A stretch of DNA of 29,781 bases from Prochlorothrix sp035285005 (GCA_035285005.1 JAYKIB010000136.1:1-29781); one strand, 5' to 3'. Positions 7,458 to 15,068 are shown, numbered from the stretch's first letter. The notes: a model not told the origin generated them from the letters alone. Made by a program: numbers and translations.

Positions 7458-8102
7458 ATGCCCACCGGTCGCCTGCACGATCGCATTACACTTTGGACCC
7501 TGCCCTATGTGGTCGGGATCGCCTTTCTCCTGAGCCGGGATGGGGAGTTGACCCTAATCATGGGGGGGGGCTATTTGGTGGGCGGGTTACTGTTGGGGCC
7601 AGACTTAGATATTCGATCGCGTCCCTTTAAGCGCTGGGGACCGTTGCGGTGGATTTGGCTACCCTACCAGCGCGGACTGCGCCATCGATCCACCTGGTCC
7701 CATGGCCCGATCGTGGGCACAGTGGGACGGGTCCTGTATCTGGGGCTGTGGCTGGCCTTGCTCTGGACGGTGGGGGTCGTAACCTGGAGCATCCTGGCGG
7801 ACGGGGCCGCGGGGATCGATCGATCGGGGCTTCTGTGGCTCCGGGGCTGGCAGGTCTTGGGTCGATCGATCCAACGTCATCCCCTTGCCTATACCATGGC
7901 CTATCTCGGCTTAGAAACCGGAGCAATGAGCCACTCTCTGAGCGATTGGATTGGGTCAGCACTCAAACGTGTTAAGCGCCACGGCTGGCGCAGTTTACTG
8001 CCCAAACCGTCTCAGCCCAGCAAATCCCGCCGGTCCCAAAAGTCCAGCAAGGCGCACCAATCCAGCAAGGCGCGCAAATCCAGCAAGGCGCGCAAATCCT
8101 AA
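7458..8102 (+). CDS. DUF2227-type putative metal-binding membrane protein
   Basis: 214 residues. The N-terminal part matches the cyanobacterial DUF2227 family: GRLHDRITLWTLP, then LLLGPDLDIRSRPFKRWGPL, then HRSTWSHGPI. The scattered His and Asp residues are the presumed metal ligands and resemble membrane-bound hydrolases of the YdjM type. Hydrophobic segments lie near residues 14-48, 90-115 and 135-155. The last 30 residues are a Lys/Ser/Arg-rich tail made of SSKARK repeats, encoded by an 18-bp tandem repeat. It starts 9 bp after the VOC gene and probably shares its transcript. No function is established. Confidence 0.75.
   Translation: MPTGRLHDRITLWTLPYVVGIAFLLSRDGELTLIMGGGYLVGGLLLGPDLDIRSRPFKRWGPLRWIWLPYQRGLRHRSTWSHGPIVGTVGRVLYLGLWLALLWTVGVVTWSILADGAAGIDRSGLLWLRGWQVLGRSIQRHPLAYTMAYLGLETGAMSHSLSDWIGSALKRVKRHGWRSLLPKPSQPSKSRRSQKSSKAHQSSKARKSSKARKS
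8043..8096 (+). repeat. 18-bp tandem repeat encoding SSKARK
   Basis: Three in-frame units of TCCAGCAAGGCGCGCAAA (the first with CACCAA) lie at the very 3-prime end of the DUF2227-type gene. The period is a multiple of three, so changes in copy number would keep the frame. Confidence 0.8.
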
Positions 8103-8191
8103 CAATTCCGGCAAGCCTCGCCCCATAGCCCTTTTTCCCTATCTCCTCCTCCACTTCCCCCACCTCGTCTCTCCTGGCCCAATTCCCCTAA

Positions 8192-8315
8192 GGACACCTC
8201 GAAAAATCCAGAGTTCCGTCCTGTGACCCCCCTAAAAATTAGGGTTGAGGCGTGCGGCTTTGCCGCGCACCTCGCCGCGCACCTCAATGAATCGAGGTAA
8301 TGCGTCGAGGTACCC
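8192..8315 (+). repeat. 100-bp TIR element with internal duplication
   Basis: The body is of the GTGACCCCC subtype. The hairpin arms are GAGGCGTGCGGC and GCCGCGCACCTC (loop TTT), and the 3-prime arm is duplicated (CGCCGCGCACCTC twice). The right end also repeats a CGAGGTA segment. Flanks CTAA and CTAC match at three of four bases. Confidence 0.75.
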
Positions 8316-8335
8316 CTACCCCGTATTCCTCACCC

Positions 8336-8353
8336 CAATGAATCGAGGTTCCC
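8336..8353 (+). repeat. Solo right end of the 100-bp element
   Basis: CCAATGAATCGAGGTTCCC matches the right terminal repeat, 65 bp upstream of hisB. Confidence 0.55.
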
Positions 8354-8417
8354 TGCGGTAAACTCGCATCGATTTATTAAAATGGGGCTTGCATCCCCTT
8401 AACCTAAATGGTCCATT

Positions 8418-9059
8418 ATGCAAACCCTCGACCACCCTCCCAGCCCGATCACCCCATCCGCTCCTGCCCCAAGCCGCGTGGGATCTGTCCACCGTATTAC
8501 GGGGGAAACCGATGTTTTTGTGCGCATTAACGTGGATGGTACCGGACAGTGTAGTGTCGAGACGGGGGTACCGTTTCTGGACCATATGCTTCACCAAATT
8601 GCCTCCCACGGTCTGTTTGACCTGGAAATTAAAGCAACGGGAGATACCCACATCGACGACCACCACACCAATGAAGATGTGGGCATTACCCTCGGCCAAG
8701 CCCTCGCCCAAGCCCTGGGCGATCGGAAAGGCATCGTCCGCTTTGGCCACTTTGTTGCCCCCCTCGACGAAGCGCTAGTCCAGGTGGCCCTCGACTTTTC
8801 CGGGCGGCCCCACCTCGGCTATGGCCTAACGATTCCCACGGAGCGCGTCGGCACCTATGACACCCAACTGGTGCGGGAGTTTTTTGTGGCGGTGGTGAAC
8901 CATGCCCAGATGACCCTCCACCTGCGCCAACTGGACGGCATCAACTCCCATCACATTATTGAAGCCAGTTTCAAAGCCTTTGCACGGGCGATGCGGATGG
9001 CCACAGAAGTGGATCCGCGCCGCGTTGGAACGATCCCCAGCTCCAAGGGTGTGCTTTAG
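8418..9059 (+). CDS. hisB: Imidazoleglycerol-phosphate dehydratase
   Basis: 213 residues, the stand-alone HisB form without a phosphatase domain. It removes water from imidazole-glycerol phosphate, the sixth step of histidine synthesis, with a manganese pair. Both internal half-repeats and their His/Glu ligands are present: GVPFLDHMLHQIASHG, DTHIDDHHTNEDVGITLG, FFVAVVNHAQMTLH and NSHHIIEASFKAFARAM. The C-terminus IPSSKGVL is typical. The first 20 residues (PSPITPSAPAPS) are a variable Pro/Ser-rich extension; the start at 8418 lacks a clear ribosome-binding site, and a shorter start is possible. No other his gene is adjacent. Confidence 0.96.
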   Translation: MQTLDHPPSPITPSAPAPSRVGSVHRITGETDVFVRINVDGTGQCSVETGVPFLDHMLHQIASHGLFDLEIKATGDTHIDDHHTNEDVGITLGQALAQALGDRKGIVRFGHFVAPLDEALVQVALDFSGRPHLGYGLTIPTERVGTYDTQLVREFFVAVVNHAQMTLHLRQLDGINSHHIIEASFKAFARAMRMATEVDPRRVGTIPSSKGVL

Positions 9060-9227
9060 TAGGATGCCCCCAGATTGGGGACTTCGCGCTTTGCGATCCT
9101 GCAAGGCGTTACAGGATTCTGACTCCCGCATCGCAGTACCCGGTAGATTGGTGACCCCTAGATTGATTGGTGGCCCCGAACACTTGATTCCCGGTCCCCT
9201 TCTGTGGGACAATCAATCCTTGCGTCT

Positions 9228-9233
9228 TATTAT
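9228..9233 (+). promoter_or_regulatory. Possible -10 box for rpmG-rpsR
   Basis: TATTAT lies 20 bp before the rpmG start, with TGGGAC 17 bp upstream as a weak -35. It would give a very short leader. Support is weak. Confidence 0.25.
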
Positions 9234-9253
9234 GTCCCCCTGTTGCACACGCT

Positions 9254-9448
9254 ATGGCTAAGAATAAGGGCGTTCGCATCATTATCACTCTGGAATGTAC
9301 CGAATGCCGGACCAACCCCGACAAGCGCTCCGCTGGGGTGTCTCGGTACACCACGATGAAGAACCGCCGCAATACCACCGCTAGATTAGAACTGAAAAAG
9401 TTCTGCCCCCACTGCAATAAGCACACTGTCCACAAGGAGATCAAATAG
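9254..9448 (+). CDS. rpmG: 50S ribosomal protein L33
   Basis: 64 residues, normal for L33. The protein sits near the E site of the large subunit. The zinc-binding form is seen: LECTEC in the N-terminal half and FCPHCNKHTVHKE near the end supply four cysteines. RYTTMKNRRNT is the typical central segment. It is followed 15 bp later by rpsR, the usual cyanobacterial and plastid rpmG-rpsR (rpl33-rps18) pair. Confidence 0.97.
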   Translation: MAKNKGVRIIITLECTECRTNPDKRSAGVSRYTTMKNRRNTTARLELKKFCPHCNKHTVHKEIK

Positions 9449-9463
9449 ATCTAGGCCCGCACT

Positions 9464-9679
9464 ATGTCCTATTTTCGTCGTCGCCTTTCCCCGATTAAGC
9501 CTTCGGATCCCATCGACTATAAGGATGTGGATCTGCTCCGGAAGTTCATCACGGAGCGCGGTAAGATTCTGCCCCGCCGCATCACCGGTCTGACTGCCCA
9601 GCAGCAGCGGGATCTGACTACGGCTATCAAGCGGGCACGGATTTTGGCCCTGTTGCCCTACATCAACGGCGAAGGGTAA
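9464..9679 (+). CDS. rpsR: 30S ribosomal protein S18
   Basis: 71 residues. S18 pairs with S6 on the platform of the small subunit. DYKDVDLLRKFITERGKILPRRITG and LTAQQQRDLTTAIKRARILALLP cover nearly the whole conserved core. It starts 15 bp after rpmG with a short purine stretch (AGG) in the gap. No ribosomal gene follows; a 560-bp intergenic region with hairpins and two MITE-like copies comes next. Confidence 0.97.
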   Translation: MSYFRRRLSPIKPSDPIDYKDVDLLRKFITERGKILPRRITGLTAQQQRDLTTAIKRARILALLPYINGEG

Positions 9680-9763
9680 TTGCGGTTGGTGCCTGCGGCT
9701 CTGCTGCATTTCAAACCTCAATTGTAGATCCACCGTTATGATGAACCTTGAGGATCCTGACTT

Positions 9764-9784
9764 CCCCGTGCCGTCAGGCCGGGG
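9764..9784 (+). terminator. Hairpin after rpsR
   Basis: CCCCG-T-GCC pairs with GGC-CGGGG around a GTCA loop, with one bulged T. It starts 85 bp after the rpsR stop and has no T run. It could end the rpmG-rpsR transcript, or be the palindromic end of a lost IS200/IS605-type element, whose ends look alike. Confidence 0.4.
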
Positions 9785-9830
9785 ATCAGCCTCGATTTAA
9801 TGTTTTAACGAATTCATTACTGAATTTCCT

Positions 9831-9863
9831 AGCGAGTTCCTCGCTCTAATTATATTTTTTTCT
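9831..9863 (+). terminator. Second candidate terminator after rpsR
   Basis: AGCGAG-TTC-CTCGCT forms a 6-bp stem followed by a T-rich run (TCTAATTATATTTTTTTC). It is the better factor-independent candidate for the ribosomal operon before the two element copies begin. Confidence 0.45.
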
Positions 9864-9868
9864 AAGAG

Positions 9869-9967
9869 GGGCGCCTCGAAAAATTCAAACTTTTATCCCG
9901 TGATTCACGTGAGACTGAGGATTGGATTGGACAGCGAAGTAACCTCACCCAATTTATTGAAACGCCC
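9869..9967 (+). repeat. 100-bp TIR element, diverged copy
   Basis: The ends GGGCGCCTCGAAAAATT and AATTTATTGAAACGCCC are recognisable. The hairpin has decayed (TTGGATTGGACAGCGAAGTAACCTCACCCAA). Flanks AGAG and AGAT agree at three bases. Confidence 0.7.
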
Positions 9968-9977
9968 AGATCTGTCA

Positions 9978-10076
9978 GGGCTTCTCGATTACTATAAATT
10001 TTCACCGCAATACCCACGGCAGAATTAGGGTTGGGTTGCGCGGCTTCGCCGCGCAACCCAATTAATTGAAGTACCC
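9978..10076 (+). repeat. 100-bp TIR element, full length
   Basis: The arms GGGTTGCGCGGC and GCCGCGCAACCC have a TTC loop. The body is of the TTCACCG.A.T.CCCACGGCAGAAT subtype. An exact target duplication GTCA flanks it. Confidence 0.9.
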
Positions 10077-10116
10077 GTCAGGCTATGGCATGTGTCAGGG
10101 ATGACCTATATCAGGT

Positions 10117-10157
10117 AAAACGAGTTGCCCCGCCGCAGGTGGGGCAACTCGTTTTTT
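10117..10157 (+). terminator. Strong intrinsic terminator with 15-bp stem
   Basis: AAAACGAGTTGCCCC and GGGGCAACTCGTTTT pair perfectly around a 9-base loop, and six Ts end the structure. The leading A run makes it bidirectional. It is the strongest terminator in the window, yet it lies about 440 bp beyond rpsR and 85 bp before dusA, so its transcript is not obvious. Confidence 0.85.
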
Positions 10158-10241
10158 AGGGTTTCTGCACGGCACTGTTGCAAACAGTGCTGTAAGGATG
10201 GTCGGGCTGCACCCTAAAATAGGGCAGCTAGCGTTTGGACC

Positions 10242-11297
10242 GTGCCCGTGACTGCTCCCCAGTCCCTTACTCCCCATCTCCTCAGTGTGGCCCCGATGAT
10301 GGACCGCACCGATCGCCATTTTCGCTATTTAGTCCGCCTAATCAGCCGCCATATCCTGCTCTACACCGAGATGGTCACGGTTCCAGCCATTCTCCACGGC
10401 GATCGATCTAAATTGCTCAGTTTTGACCCCCTAGAAAAACCGCTAGTCCTGCAATTGGGGGGAGATGACCCCCGCACCCTAGCGGACTGTGCCCGCATCG
10501 CCGAGGACTGGAACTATGATGAGGTCAACCTCAATGTGGGGTGCCCCAGTAGTCGGGTACAGGAGGGGCAGTTTGGGGCCTGTTTAATGGCTCAACCGGA
10601 GCGAGTGGCAGCGGCAGTGGCGGCCATGAAAGGGGCAACGGGGTTGCCGGTGACGGTAAAGCACCGGATTGGCATTGACGATCGGGACTCCTATGCAGAC
10701 ATGCACCACTTTGTAAAAATCGTGGCCGAGGCGGGATGCGATCGCTTTAGTGTCCATGCCCGGAAAGCCTGGTTAAAGGGTCTCGATCCCAAACAGAACC
10801 GCACCATTCCGCCCCTGCGCTACGGGGACGTGCATCGTCTCAAACAGGACTTTCCCACACTTTGCATTGAGATCAACGGTGGCATCACGGAACTGGATCA
10901 AGCAGCGGATCAACTCCACCACGTTGATGCGGTCATGATCGGTCGGGCAGCCTACGATCGACCCTACGATTTAGCCCCGGTAGATCAACGTTTCTACGGT
11001 GCAACAGCACCTCCCCGCAGTCGCCATGGGATTGTGCGGCAGATGTTGCCCTATGTGGAAGACTGGGTCAGCCAGGGGGATAAACATCGCCTGCACTCGG
11101 TTACACGCCATATGCTCCAGCTGTTTGCCGGACAACCGGGAAGCCGCGCTTGGAAGCGCTATATCACCGAACAAAGCTGCAAGCCCAAGGCCGGATCCGC
11201 CGTACTAGCCGCAGCCCTTGCGTTAGTGCCCGAGGTGTCTAACCGTGAGCAACGGGACGATCGATCGCGGGTTGGGCGGCCAGAAGCGCTAGTCTGA
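10242..11297 (+). CDS. dusA: tRNA-dihydrouridine(20/20a) synthase
   Basis: 351 residues. DusA reduces uridine 20/20a in the tRNA D-loop with FMN and NADPH. The TIM-barrel motifs are clear: LSVAPMMDRTDRHFRYLVRL (FMN site), YTEMVTVPAI, LQLGGDDP, NLNVGCPSSRVQEGQFGACL holding catalytic Cys101, VKHRIGIDD, FSVHARKAWLKGLDPKQNR (DusA-specific), INGGI and VMIGRAAYDRP. The ORF opens with GTG at 10242; a second GTG two codons on would serve equally. The C-terminal 20 residues are Arg-rich and non-conserved. It follows the strong terminator and stands alone. Confidence 0.95.
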   Translation: MPVTAPQSLTPHLLSVAPMMDRTDRHFRYLVRLISRHILLYTEMVTVPAILHGDRSKLLSFDPLEKPLVLQLGGDDPRTLADCARIAEDWNYDEVNLNVGCPSSRVQEGQFGACLMAQPERVAAAVAAMKGATGLPVTVKHRIGIDDRDSYADMHHFVKIVAEAGCDRFSVHARKAWLKGLDPKQNRTIPPLRYGDVHRLKQDFPTLCIEINGGITELDQAADQLHHVDAVMIGRAAYDRPYDLAPVDQRFYGATAPPRSRHGIVRQMLPYVEDWVSQGDKHRLHSVTRHMLQLFAGQPGSRAWKRYITEQSCKPKAGSAVLAAALALVPEVSNREQRDDRSRVGRPEALV

Positions 11298-11334
11298 GAG
11301 AGCCGAGGCATCATAGATACAGGGCACCTCGCCA

Positions 11335-11433
11335 GGGCACCTCGATTCATCCCAATCTTTGTCCCATCGCCCAGACAAGCATCAGGGGTGTGGCGTGCGG
11401 CGAAGCTACAGGCCACAATAAATCGAGATACCC
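11335..11433 (+). repeat. 100-bp TIR element, full length, decayed hairpin
   Basis: It is exactly 99 bp. The arms GTGGCGTGC.. and ..GGCCAC pair only in part. Flanks GCCA and GTCA match at three bases. A lone GGGCACCTCG precedes it at 11322. Confidence 0.8.
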
Positions 11434-11439
11434 GTCAAA

Positions 11440-11493
11440 CTCAGGGTTTAGGTTAGGCAGCGAAGCTGTCCAACCCAATGAATCGAGGTGCCC
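11440..11493 (+). repeat. Partial 100-bp element, hairpin and right end
   Basis: TCAGGGTTTAGGTTAGGCAG, GAAGCTGTCCAACCCAATGA and ATCGAGGTGCCC follow the normal order of the right half. It ends 33 bp before the next gene, so it may lie in that gene's leader. Confidence 0.7.
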
Positions 11494-11526
11494 ATACAGA
11501 ACGACTCGTCTCCCAGGAGAGACCCC

Positions 11527-11886
11527 ATGAACCTAACCCTCACCGCCGACAGCCTCCGCATTACCTGGACCGGTCCCGAGCGTATTTGGGCCATTCTCCT
11601 GAAATCCGAACTGGTCATTCCCCTGACCGCGATTACCGCCGTCAGCACCGAACCGGCGGAAATGGGGCGCTGGGATCTGCGGGCACCGGGCACGGCATGG
11701 CCTCGGGTGATTCGATCGGGCACCTACTACACCCAACGGGGGCGGGAACTGTGGTCGGTCAAGGCCCCCCGCGATCCGGAGGGATATCTGGTGCTGGACT
11801 TGCAGGCGTGCCACTACCAGCGGGTGGTTCTGAAGTTAGATCAAAATCAAATGTGGTGCGATCGACTTCGATCGGCCCTGGCCTAA
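11527..11886 (+). CDS. Small protein of unknown function, possibly PH-like
   Basis: 119 residues from the ATG at 11527, chosen because AGGAGAG sits 7 bp upstream; the frame is open further upstream into the element repeat, which is unlikely to be translated. I do not recognise the protein. It begins LTLTADSLRITWTGPERIWAI, continues with alternating hydrophobic residues, and has a central WDLRAPGTAWPRVIRSGTYY and a late GYLVLDLQACHYQRVVLKLD. The pattern suggests an all-beta fold like the small bacterial PH-type domains, which often contain 'LRAPGT..P..I..G.Y' segments. No signal or membrane segment is seen. It is cytoplasmic by inference and probably monocistronic. Confidence 0.75.
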   Translation: MNLTLTADSLRITWTGPERIWAILLKSELVIPLTAITAVSTEPAEMGRWDLRAPGTAWPRVIRSGTYYTQRGRELWSVKAPRDPEGYLVLDLQACHYQRVVLKLDQNQMWCDRLRSALA

Positions 11887-11901
11887 GCATTAAGCATTCA
11901 G

Positions 11902-11949
11902 CCACAGTTGCCCAGTGCCACCGTTGCCCAGAACCACCGGTGCCCAGAA
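11902..11949 (+). repeat. 16-bp tandem repeat, three units
   Basis: CCACAGTTGCCCAGTG, CCACCGTTGCCCAGAA and CCACCGGTGCCCAGAA follow each other directly, with a partial fourth. The array is intergenic, 15 bp after the small unknown gene. A 7-bp TAAGCAT duplication precedes it. Confidence 0.7.
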
Positions 11950-12029
11950 CCAGGGTTACACCAATCCCTCCAGTGGCCCAAGTCACCAGTTCGCTACTCG
12001 CTGGGACAACAATTAGGGTAAATTAGACC

Positions 12030-12047
12030 AATGTAAAGAAATGTTAG
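12030..12047 (-). promoter_or_regulatory. Possible HLR1 (RpaB) site
   Basis: On the minus strand, CTAACATT and TTTACATT are separated by two bases. The HLR1 site bound by the response regulator RpaB is two (G/T)TTACA(T/A)(T/A) repeats with a 2-base gap; the second repeat matches fully and the first at six of eight. It lies 130 bp upstream of a Psb32-like gene. Confidence 0.35.
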
Positions 12048-12177
12048 GCGGTTCTCATAAAGTATGCCTGTTCCGTGCTACTCGCCGCCATACCAGGCTC
12101 CCATGAGATCCCGCCCTGGGGATTCCCAGATTTCCTGCCATCCCCGCTTACCCCGCAGTCGGAACGGTAAAAACGCT

Positions 12178-13038
12178 ATGACCCAACCTTTTACTCCTCG
12201 GTTTATCGGGCTGGTCACCCAGCCCGGGTTGACCTCGTCCTGGAGCCAACGCTTCGTACAGATGGCCTGTGCAGGACTCCTGAGTGTGCTCCTGGTGCTG
12301 GGATGGGAAGTCCCGGCTGCCCAAGCCTACGACAACCCGGAACTGTTGCCAGACTATCCCACCCCCATCATCGACTTGGCAAATTCCTTTACGGATTTTC
12401 AAGCCCAGGACCTGGCGGAGGAACTGACGGACTTTGAGGCGGAAACGGGCTGGAAACTGCGGGTGCTGACCCAGTACGATCGGACCCCAGGTCGAGCTGT
12501 GAAGGACTACTGGGGTTTGGATGGCCACAGCTTTTTAATCGTGGCCGATCCCCGAGGGGGAAACCTGCTCAATTTCAATGTGGGCGGCGACTTCTATCGC
12601 ATTATCCCCCGCACCTTTTGGGTCGAGTTGCAGACCCGCTTCGGAAACCAGTATTTTGTGCGCGACAACGGGGAAGATGGCGCAATTCTGGGGGCGCTCC
12701 GGGCTGTGGAGACCTGCATTCGTCAGGATGGCTGTAGTGTGGTGCCGGGACTACCCCAAGAACAGTGGGTTTTGACCTTTATTAGCTCGATCGTGGGGGG
12801 AGTCATCTGTGGGTTGGCAGCCTATCCCCGCAAGCCCGGACAAATTTTTGCATGGCAGTGGGTTTTGGTGCTCTCGCCGCTATGGGGAATTCTGTTTCTG
12901 GCTTTTGGCGTGGGACCGGTGGTGACTCGCACTGAGGAATGGCTACCCCTGGCCCAGAATGGAGGCGGCTTTATTGTGGGTCTTCTCGCGGCCTACCTGC
13001 CTTCCCTATTCCGGGACTCTGCGCCCTCGGAAACCTAA
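12178..13038 (+). CDS. TPM-domain (Psb32/TLP18.3-like) membrane protein
   Basis: 286 residues from the ATG at 12178; the upstream ATG at 12064 adds a segment unlike the family. The N-terminus has a hydrophobic stretch (MACAGLLSVLLVLGW) and an AQA cleavage site before YDNPELLPDYPTPIIDLANS, so the TPM domain (about residues 40-190) faces the lumen or periplasm. The family includes Psb32 and TLP18.3, which aid photosystem II repair. Family marks are LANSFTDFQAQDLAEEL, TGWKLRVLTQYDRTPG and LLNFNVGGDFY. Two or three membrane segments follow (around residues 198-285), with a Cys pair between (ETCIRQDGC). A hairpin follows the stop. The photosystem role is inferred from the family. Confidence 0.85.
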   Translation: MTQPFTPRFIGLVTQPGLTSSWSQRFVQMACAGLLSVLLVLGWEVPAAQAYDNPELLPDYPTPIIDLANSFTDFQAQDLAEELTDFEAETGWKLRVLTQYDRTPGRAVKDYWGLDGHSFLIVADPRGGNLLNFNVGGDFYRIIPRTFWVELQTRFGNQYFVRDNGEDGAILGALRAVETCIRQDGCSVVPGLPQEQWVLTFISSIVGGVICGLAAYPRKPGQIFAWQWVLVLSPLWGILFLAFGVGPVVTRTEEWLPLAQNGGGFIVGLLAAYLPSLFRDSAPSET

Positions 13039-13060
13039 GAGAATATTTGAGAACTGCGGC

Positions 13061-13079
13061 CAAGGGCTGTAAGCCCTTG
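13061..13079 (+). terminator. Hairpin after the Psb32-like gene
   Basis: CAAGGGCT and AGCCCTTG form an 8-bp stem with a 3-base loop, 22 bp after the stop. No T run follows. Confidence 0.45.
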
Positions 13080-13082
13080 CCG

Positions 13083-13151
13083 AATCCCCCCAGCCCCCCT
13101 TTTGAAAGAGAAGAGGTTGCCTCTCCCTTTACAATGGGGGTAGGGGGGATT
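13083..13151 (+). repeat. Large C-run/G-run inverted repeat
   Basis: AATCCCCCCAGCCCCCC at the left pairs with GGGGGTAGGGGGGATT at the right, around an A/G- and C/T-rich loop. Similar long inverted repeats are scattered in many cyanobacterial genomes. Confidence 0.6.
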
Positions 13152-13177
13152 CCCTTAGATTTCCCAATATCCCCGAA

Positions 13178-13277
13178 GGACACCTCGACTCATCCGAATT
13201 GTTGGAAGACAGTCCACACAAGAATCAGGGTTTGGGTTGGGCGGCTTTGCCGCCCAACCCCATTAATCGAGGTGTCC
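13178..13277 (+). repeat. 100-bp TIR element, full length
   Basis: The arms GGGTTGGGCGGC and GCCGCCCAACCC have a TTT loop. The body is of the GGAAGACAGTCCACACAAG subtype, as at 21378. Both ends are intact (GGACACCTCG and CGAGGTGTCC change together), but no target duplication is seen. Confidence 0.9.
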
Positions 13278-13288
13278 GAGTTGCTGTT

Positions 13289-13354
13289 GGGCATTCCGAT
13301 TCATTATGGCGTGCGGCTTCACCGCACGCCATAACTCTGGCTATAGTGCGGGTC
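13289..13354 (+). repeat. Partial 100-bp element
   Basis: GGGCATTCCGATTCATT is a degraded end. Hairpin arms ATGGCGTGCGG and CCGCACGCCAT enclose CTTCA. The other end is missing. Confidence 0.65.
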
Positions 13355-13398
13355 GCTTCTTCGTTTCGTGACTTTTTCAGGGTGCATCCCGTTTTGGA

Positions 13399-13500
13399 AG
13401 CCCTCACCCTAAATCCCTCTTCCAAAGAGGGAGAGGGACTTTTCCCCTTTTCCCAGCTTGGGAGAAGCGATGTCCTGAGCGCAGTCGAACGGGCGATGCC
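13399..13500 (+). repeat. Other short cyanobacterial hairpin repeats
   Basis: CCCTCT and AGAGGG pair around 13418-13435 in a CCCTCACCCTAAATCCCTCT / AGAGGGAGAGGGACTT context. Then CCTGAGCGCAGTCGAAC and CCTGAGCACAGTCG follow at 13473 and 13500, relatives of the TTCGACT-CGCTCAG motif at 19415. No gene is present between 13039 and 13643. Confidence 0.5.
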
Positions 13501-13643
13501 CTGAGCACAGTCGTTGGCTTCACCTGCCCGGAGGGCATAGAGGGCTAGGGGATGAGGGCCAGACTCACCAAAGTGAGATACGCCCCTTTTTCAAACGTCA
13601 GCACTGGGAGTCCCCCAAATCGCACGGGCTATCGGGAGTCCCC

Positions 13644-15068
13644 CTAACGGGACAAGACCTCTGCCTCTGCAGCAGGTGACGAGGGAGACAGGGGACGGGG
13701 GGTAGTGATCGATCGATCGGCCATTTTTCGCAGCATCACCTCCCCATCCGGCCCCAGGGTGACACCGCGACGATGGGGCTTGAGGGTGCGTTGGGTCTCT
13801 AGGCTAAAATCCCAATGGTGAACCAGATGGGCCACGGTCAACTTCATTTCATAGAGCGCCAAGGCCGAGCCGACACAGCGCCGCACCCCGGCCCCAAAAG
13901 GCATGAACTCATAGGGGGAATACTCCCGCTCCAGAAAGCGCTCGGGCCTGAAGATATGGGGATTCGGATAGAGATCTTCGCGCTGGTGGAGCAAGTAGAT
14001 AGAGCCCATTAGAATATCGCCCACCTCCAGTTCATGGCCCAGCAGGGTAGTCGGTTGCTCGACCCGTCGAGGGAAGGTAAACATAGCGATCGGGTGGATA
14101 CGCAACACCTCATTACAGAAGGCCGAGAGATAGGGCAAACGCAGCAATTCCATCGGATCCCAGGGGGTAGAAACCGAGGCCAACTCCGATCGAATTGTCG
14201 TCAAGGTTTCGGGCTGGCGGTGCAGCCAATATAAGGCCCAGGTTAGGGCTGTGGCAGTCGTCTCGTGGCCCGCCATCAGCAACGTCATCAGCTCATCCCG
14301 TAGCTCGGGCGTGCTCATGGCCTCACCATTCTCATCGGTTGCCGTCATCAGTAGGGACAAAATATCGCGCCGATCGGCAACTCCCGCTTCCCGGCGTTCC
14401 TGAATTTCCGCAAACAGAATTTCATCGGTCGCAGCCTTGAGCCGATCAACTTTGTGGCCTGCGCTCCAGGGTCCCCAGTCCTTTTGTAACCAGGGCAGAA
14501 AGAGGGCCAGGGACGTGAGGGGGGTGGATGTCATATTGAGCCGATCGGCCAGCAGTTTTTCCAGGGTCCGGTATCGATCGCTCTGGTGCATACCAAAGAC
14601 AGCTTCCAGAATCACCCGCATGGTCAACTGCTGCATACGGACCCGGGCGGAGAAAGCCCGATCGGTCGGGACTTCTGCCATAACCTCCTGGGCGATGGAC
14701 AGAATTAGGTCCCCAAACACCTTTAACCGCTCCCCATGGAACGGTGGCGTAACCATTTGACGACGGCGACGATGGGTTGGGCCACTGACCAAGACGATCG
14801 AGTTATTCCCGAGCAGTGGAGCCAACATGGCGTTGACTTCCCCCGGTGCGGAAAAGATCTGGCCCGTATCCTGGCTCAGCATCTGTTGGATTGCCTTGGG
14901 ATCGCTGAGGATCAACAGTCGCTGATACTGGCTCGGTGTCAAGGTGATATAGGCCCGGAAGAGATCCCCCAGCTGACGATGGTTACGTTCTTGATACCCG
15001 ACGGGATCAAAGGCCCATTGGAAGAATTGCAACCAAGGCGGTGTGGTGGATTCGGGAATAGTGGTCAT
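13644..15068 (-). CDS. Cytochrome P450, CYP110-like
   Basis: 474 residues from the ATG at 15068; the frame is open for 52 more codons upstream but that part is unlike P450s. All core P450 signatures are present: I-helix AGHETTATALTW, K-helix NEVLRIHP (ExxR), PERF, and the haem loop MPFGAGVRRCVG with the iron ligand Cys398. The N-terminus PPWLQFFQWAFDPVGYQERN, without a membrane anchor, and the SGPTHRRRRQMVTPPFHGER segment fit cyanobacterial CYP110 enzymes, which hydroxylate fatty acids, alkanes or terpenoids. No redox partner or terpene synthase is adjacent. The substrate is unknown. The last 25 residues are Pro/Ser-rich and disordered. Confidence 0.93.
   Translation of the reverse strand: MTTIPESTTPPWLQFFQWAFDPVGYQERNHRQLGDLFRAYITLTPSQYQRLLILSDPKAIQQMLSQDTGQIFSAPGEVNAMLAPLLGNNSIVLVSGPTHRRRRQMVTPPFHGERLKVFGDLILSIAQEVMAEVPTDRAFSARVRMQQLTMRVILEAVFGMHQSDRYRTLEKLLADRLNMTSTPLTSLALFLPWLQKDWGPWSAGHKVDRLKAATDEILFAEIQERREAGVADRRDILSLLMTATDENGEAMSTPELRDELMTLLMAGHETTATALTWALYWLHRQPETLTTIRSELASVSTPWDPMELLRLPYLSAFCNEVLRIHPIAMFTFPRRVEQPTTLLGHELEVGDILMGSIYLLHQREDLYPNPHIFRPERFLEREYSPYEFMPFGAGVRRCVGSALALYEMKLTVAHLVHHWDFSLETQRTLKPHRRGVTLGPDGEVMLRKMADRSITTPRPLSPSSPAAEAEVLSR

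Noticed and set aside
9764..9784. IS200/IS605 end
   Set aside because: The bulged CCCCG hairpin looks similar, but no second end or transposase fragment is near, so it is listed only as a possible terminator.
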